A stretch of DNA of 7,816 nt from Oceanospirillaceae bacterium UBA1126. GTDB taxonomy: Bacteria; Pseudomonadota; Gammaproteobacteria; Pseudomonadales; Balneatricaceae. The stretch covers positions 7,161 through 14,976 of the forward strand of contig DCAT01000145.1 in the NCBI GenBank assembly GCA_002312935.1. Reading direction: 5' to 3'. The notes under the pieces are model-generated. The model was not told the DNA's origin. It saw nothing but the letters and a program-made list of their open reading frames with translations, and made no database searches. Of this stretch, positions 6,873 through 7,816 are shown piece after piece (the first letter of the stretch is position 1; every line of letters starts with the position of its first letter). The translations under genes were made by a program, and so were the position numbers.

Positions 6873-6908
6873 TAGCATCGCCCCAAAATTACTTGGGGCT
6901 AAACGCTA
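6873..6908 (-). promoter_or_regulatory. Intercistronic RNA hairpin between atpA and atpG
   Basis: The arms GCCCCAA (6880-6886) and TTGGGGC (6893-6899) form a perfect 7-bp GC-rich stem around a 6-nt loop. In the mRNA sense the loop allows one further G-U pair. An outer TAGC/GCTA stem (6873-6876 with 6905-6908) can close around an internal loop. There is no U-tract on either side, so it is not an intrinsic terminator. It begins directly after the atpA stop and ends about 36 nt before the atpG ATG. Confidence 0.65.
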
Positions 6909-7816
6909 CTACCAGGTTTGAGTTGCCTTAAACTGCTCTAGCGCAGACTTAAAGTTCGCAGCGATGTCGCCGTTGAAATCCCCAGACTCATTTACCTGGT
7001 TCATTACGGCACTGTGTTCGCTGTTCATATAAGCAATGAGAGCGGCTTCAAAGCTGCCAACCTTCGGAAGAGCAACATCAGTGAGGAAGCCTTCGTTAGC
7101 TGCAAATAAGCTGATTGCCATGTCGGCAACACTCATTGGCGAGTACTGGTGCTGCTTCATCAGCTCGGTCACACTTTGACCATGCTCTAACTGGGCGCGT
7201 GTTGCGTCATCTAAGTCAGATGCAAACTGAGAGAACGCTGCCAATTCCCTATATTGTGCCAGTGCCAAACGAATACCACCACCTAACTTCTTGATGATTT
7301 TAGTTTGTGCTGCACCACCTACACGAGACACAGACAAACCAGCATTGATGGCTGGGCGAACGCCTGCGTTAAACAAGTCAGTCTCTAAGAAAATTTGGCC
7401 ATCAGTAATAGAGATTACGTTGGTCGGTACAAAAGCCGATACGTCACCACCTTGGGTTTCGATAATAGGTAATGCAGTTAAAGAACCAGTCTTACCTTTT
7501 ACTTCACCGTTAGTAAATGCTTCTACATACTCTGCGTTCACTCGAGATGCGCGCTCAAGTAGGCGAGAGTGCAAATAGAATACATCGCCAGGATAAGCTT
7601 CACGGCCTGGAGGTCGGCGAAGTAGCAAAGAGATTTGGCGATACGCCCAAGCTTGCTTGGTTAAGTCATCAAATACAATTAAAGCGTCTTCACCACGATC
7701 GCGGAAGTATTCACCCATCGTACAGCCAGAGTATGGTGATAAGAACTGCAAAGCGGCTGAGTCTGCAGCGCCCGCGTTTACAACGATGGTATGAGCCATA
7801 GCGCCGTGCTCTTCTA
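6909..7816 (-). CDS. atpA: F1 ATP synthase alpha subunit, AtpA (5' end outside window)
   Basis: Alpha alternates with beta in the F1 hexamer, binds non-catalytic nucleotides and supplies the arginine finger to the catalytic sites. The reading frame continues through the right edge: the codons before the internal ATG at 7797-7799 read EEHGA, matching the E. coli context, so that ATG is not the start. The window holds 301 C-terminal codons. Anchored on E. coli numbering, the full protein would be close to 513 residues. Visible are the Walker B-like strand ALIVFDDLTKQA, RQISLLLRRPPGREAYPGDV, EVKGKTGSLTALPIIETQ, and SVSRVGGAAQTK, whose Arg is the finger (Arg376 in E. coli). The helical C-terminal domain ends FKATQTW. 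The P-loop lies beyond the edge. The stop is TAG, and atpG follows after 72 nt. Confidence 0.98.
   Translation of the reverse strand, partial: EEHGAMAHTIVVNAGAADSAALQFLSPYSGCTMGEYFRDRGEDALIVFDDLTKQAWAYRQISLLLRRPPGREAYPGDVFYLHSRLLERASRVNAEYVEAFTNGEVKGKTGSLTALPIIETQGGDVSAFVPTNVISITDGQIFLETDLFNAGVRPAINAGLSVSRVGGAAQTKIIKKLGGGIRLALAQYRELAAFSQFASDLDDATRAQLEHGQSVTELMKQHQYSPMSVADMAISLFAANEGFLTDVALPKVGSFEAALIAYMNSEHSAVMNQVNESGDFNGDIAANFKSALEQFKATQTW

Noticed and set aside
7517..7801. Plus-strand ORF of 94 codons opposite atpA, and a similar 95-codon one at 7291-7578
   Set aside because: Both lie wholly antisense to highly conserved atpA coding sequence, show no recognisable domain, and have no convincing ribosome-binding site.
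1..7816. CRISPR arrays, tRNA or rRNA genes, complete insertion sequences
   Set aside because: No regularly spaced repeats, no tRNA-like cloverleaf or CCA end, and no transposase coding sequence were seen.

Overview
The window is a chromosomal housekeeping segment of a gammaproteobacterium. Every credible gene lies on the minus strand, so transcription runs from the right edge (7816) to the left (1). The gene order atpA-atpG-atpD-atpC followed by glmU and glmS is typical of Gammaproteobacteria, and the proteins align closely with the E. coli versions as I remember them. The AtpG N-terminal region looks most like marine Cellvibrionales-type bacteria, but genus cannot be fixed from sequence alone.

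Right part (7816-4066): the distal end of the F1Fo ATP synthase operon. It holds the C-terminal 301 codons of atpA (cut by the window edge), then complete atpG (gamma), atpD (beta) and atpC (epsilon). The F1 genes are separated by unusually structured gaps. A 72-nt atpA-atpG spacer and a 64-nt atpD-atpC spacer each contain a clear RNA hairpin without a U-tract. The 40-nt atpG-atpD spacer holds only a weak one. A near-perfect intrinsic terminator (4019-4044) closes the operon.

Middle part (3865-4065): a 201-nt AT-rich intergenic region with the atp terminator, a second small inverted repeat, and a candidate sigma70-type promoter for the next unit. The glmU-glmS pair follows with only 16 nt between the genes. 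GlmS makes glucosamine-6-P from fructose-6-P and glutamine. GlmU acetylates and uridylylates glucosamine-1-P to give UDP-GlcNAc for peptidoglycan and LPS. Phosphoglucosamine mutase (GlmM), which links them, is not in this window. No regulator gene lies between glmU and glmS.

Left part (1-665): the last 36 nt of glmS correspond to the TnsD-recognised part of attTn7. At 21-25 nt past the glmS stop, where Tn7 normally makes its 5-bp duplication, there is a pentamer ATGAC. It is followed immediately by TGTG and repeated 18 nt further on. Beyond it lies an AT-richer gene for an unrecognised four-helix membrane protein with a GTG start and no visible Shine-Dalgarno. This boundary is the most accessory-looking part of the window: the gene may be ordinary chromosomal DNA or cargo of a Tn7-like insertion whose other end is out of view. 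The rest is conventional core genome, and I see no clearly new multi-gene system.
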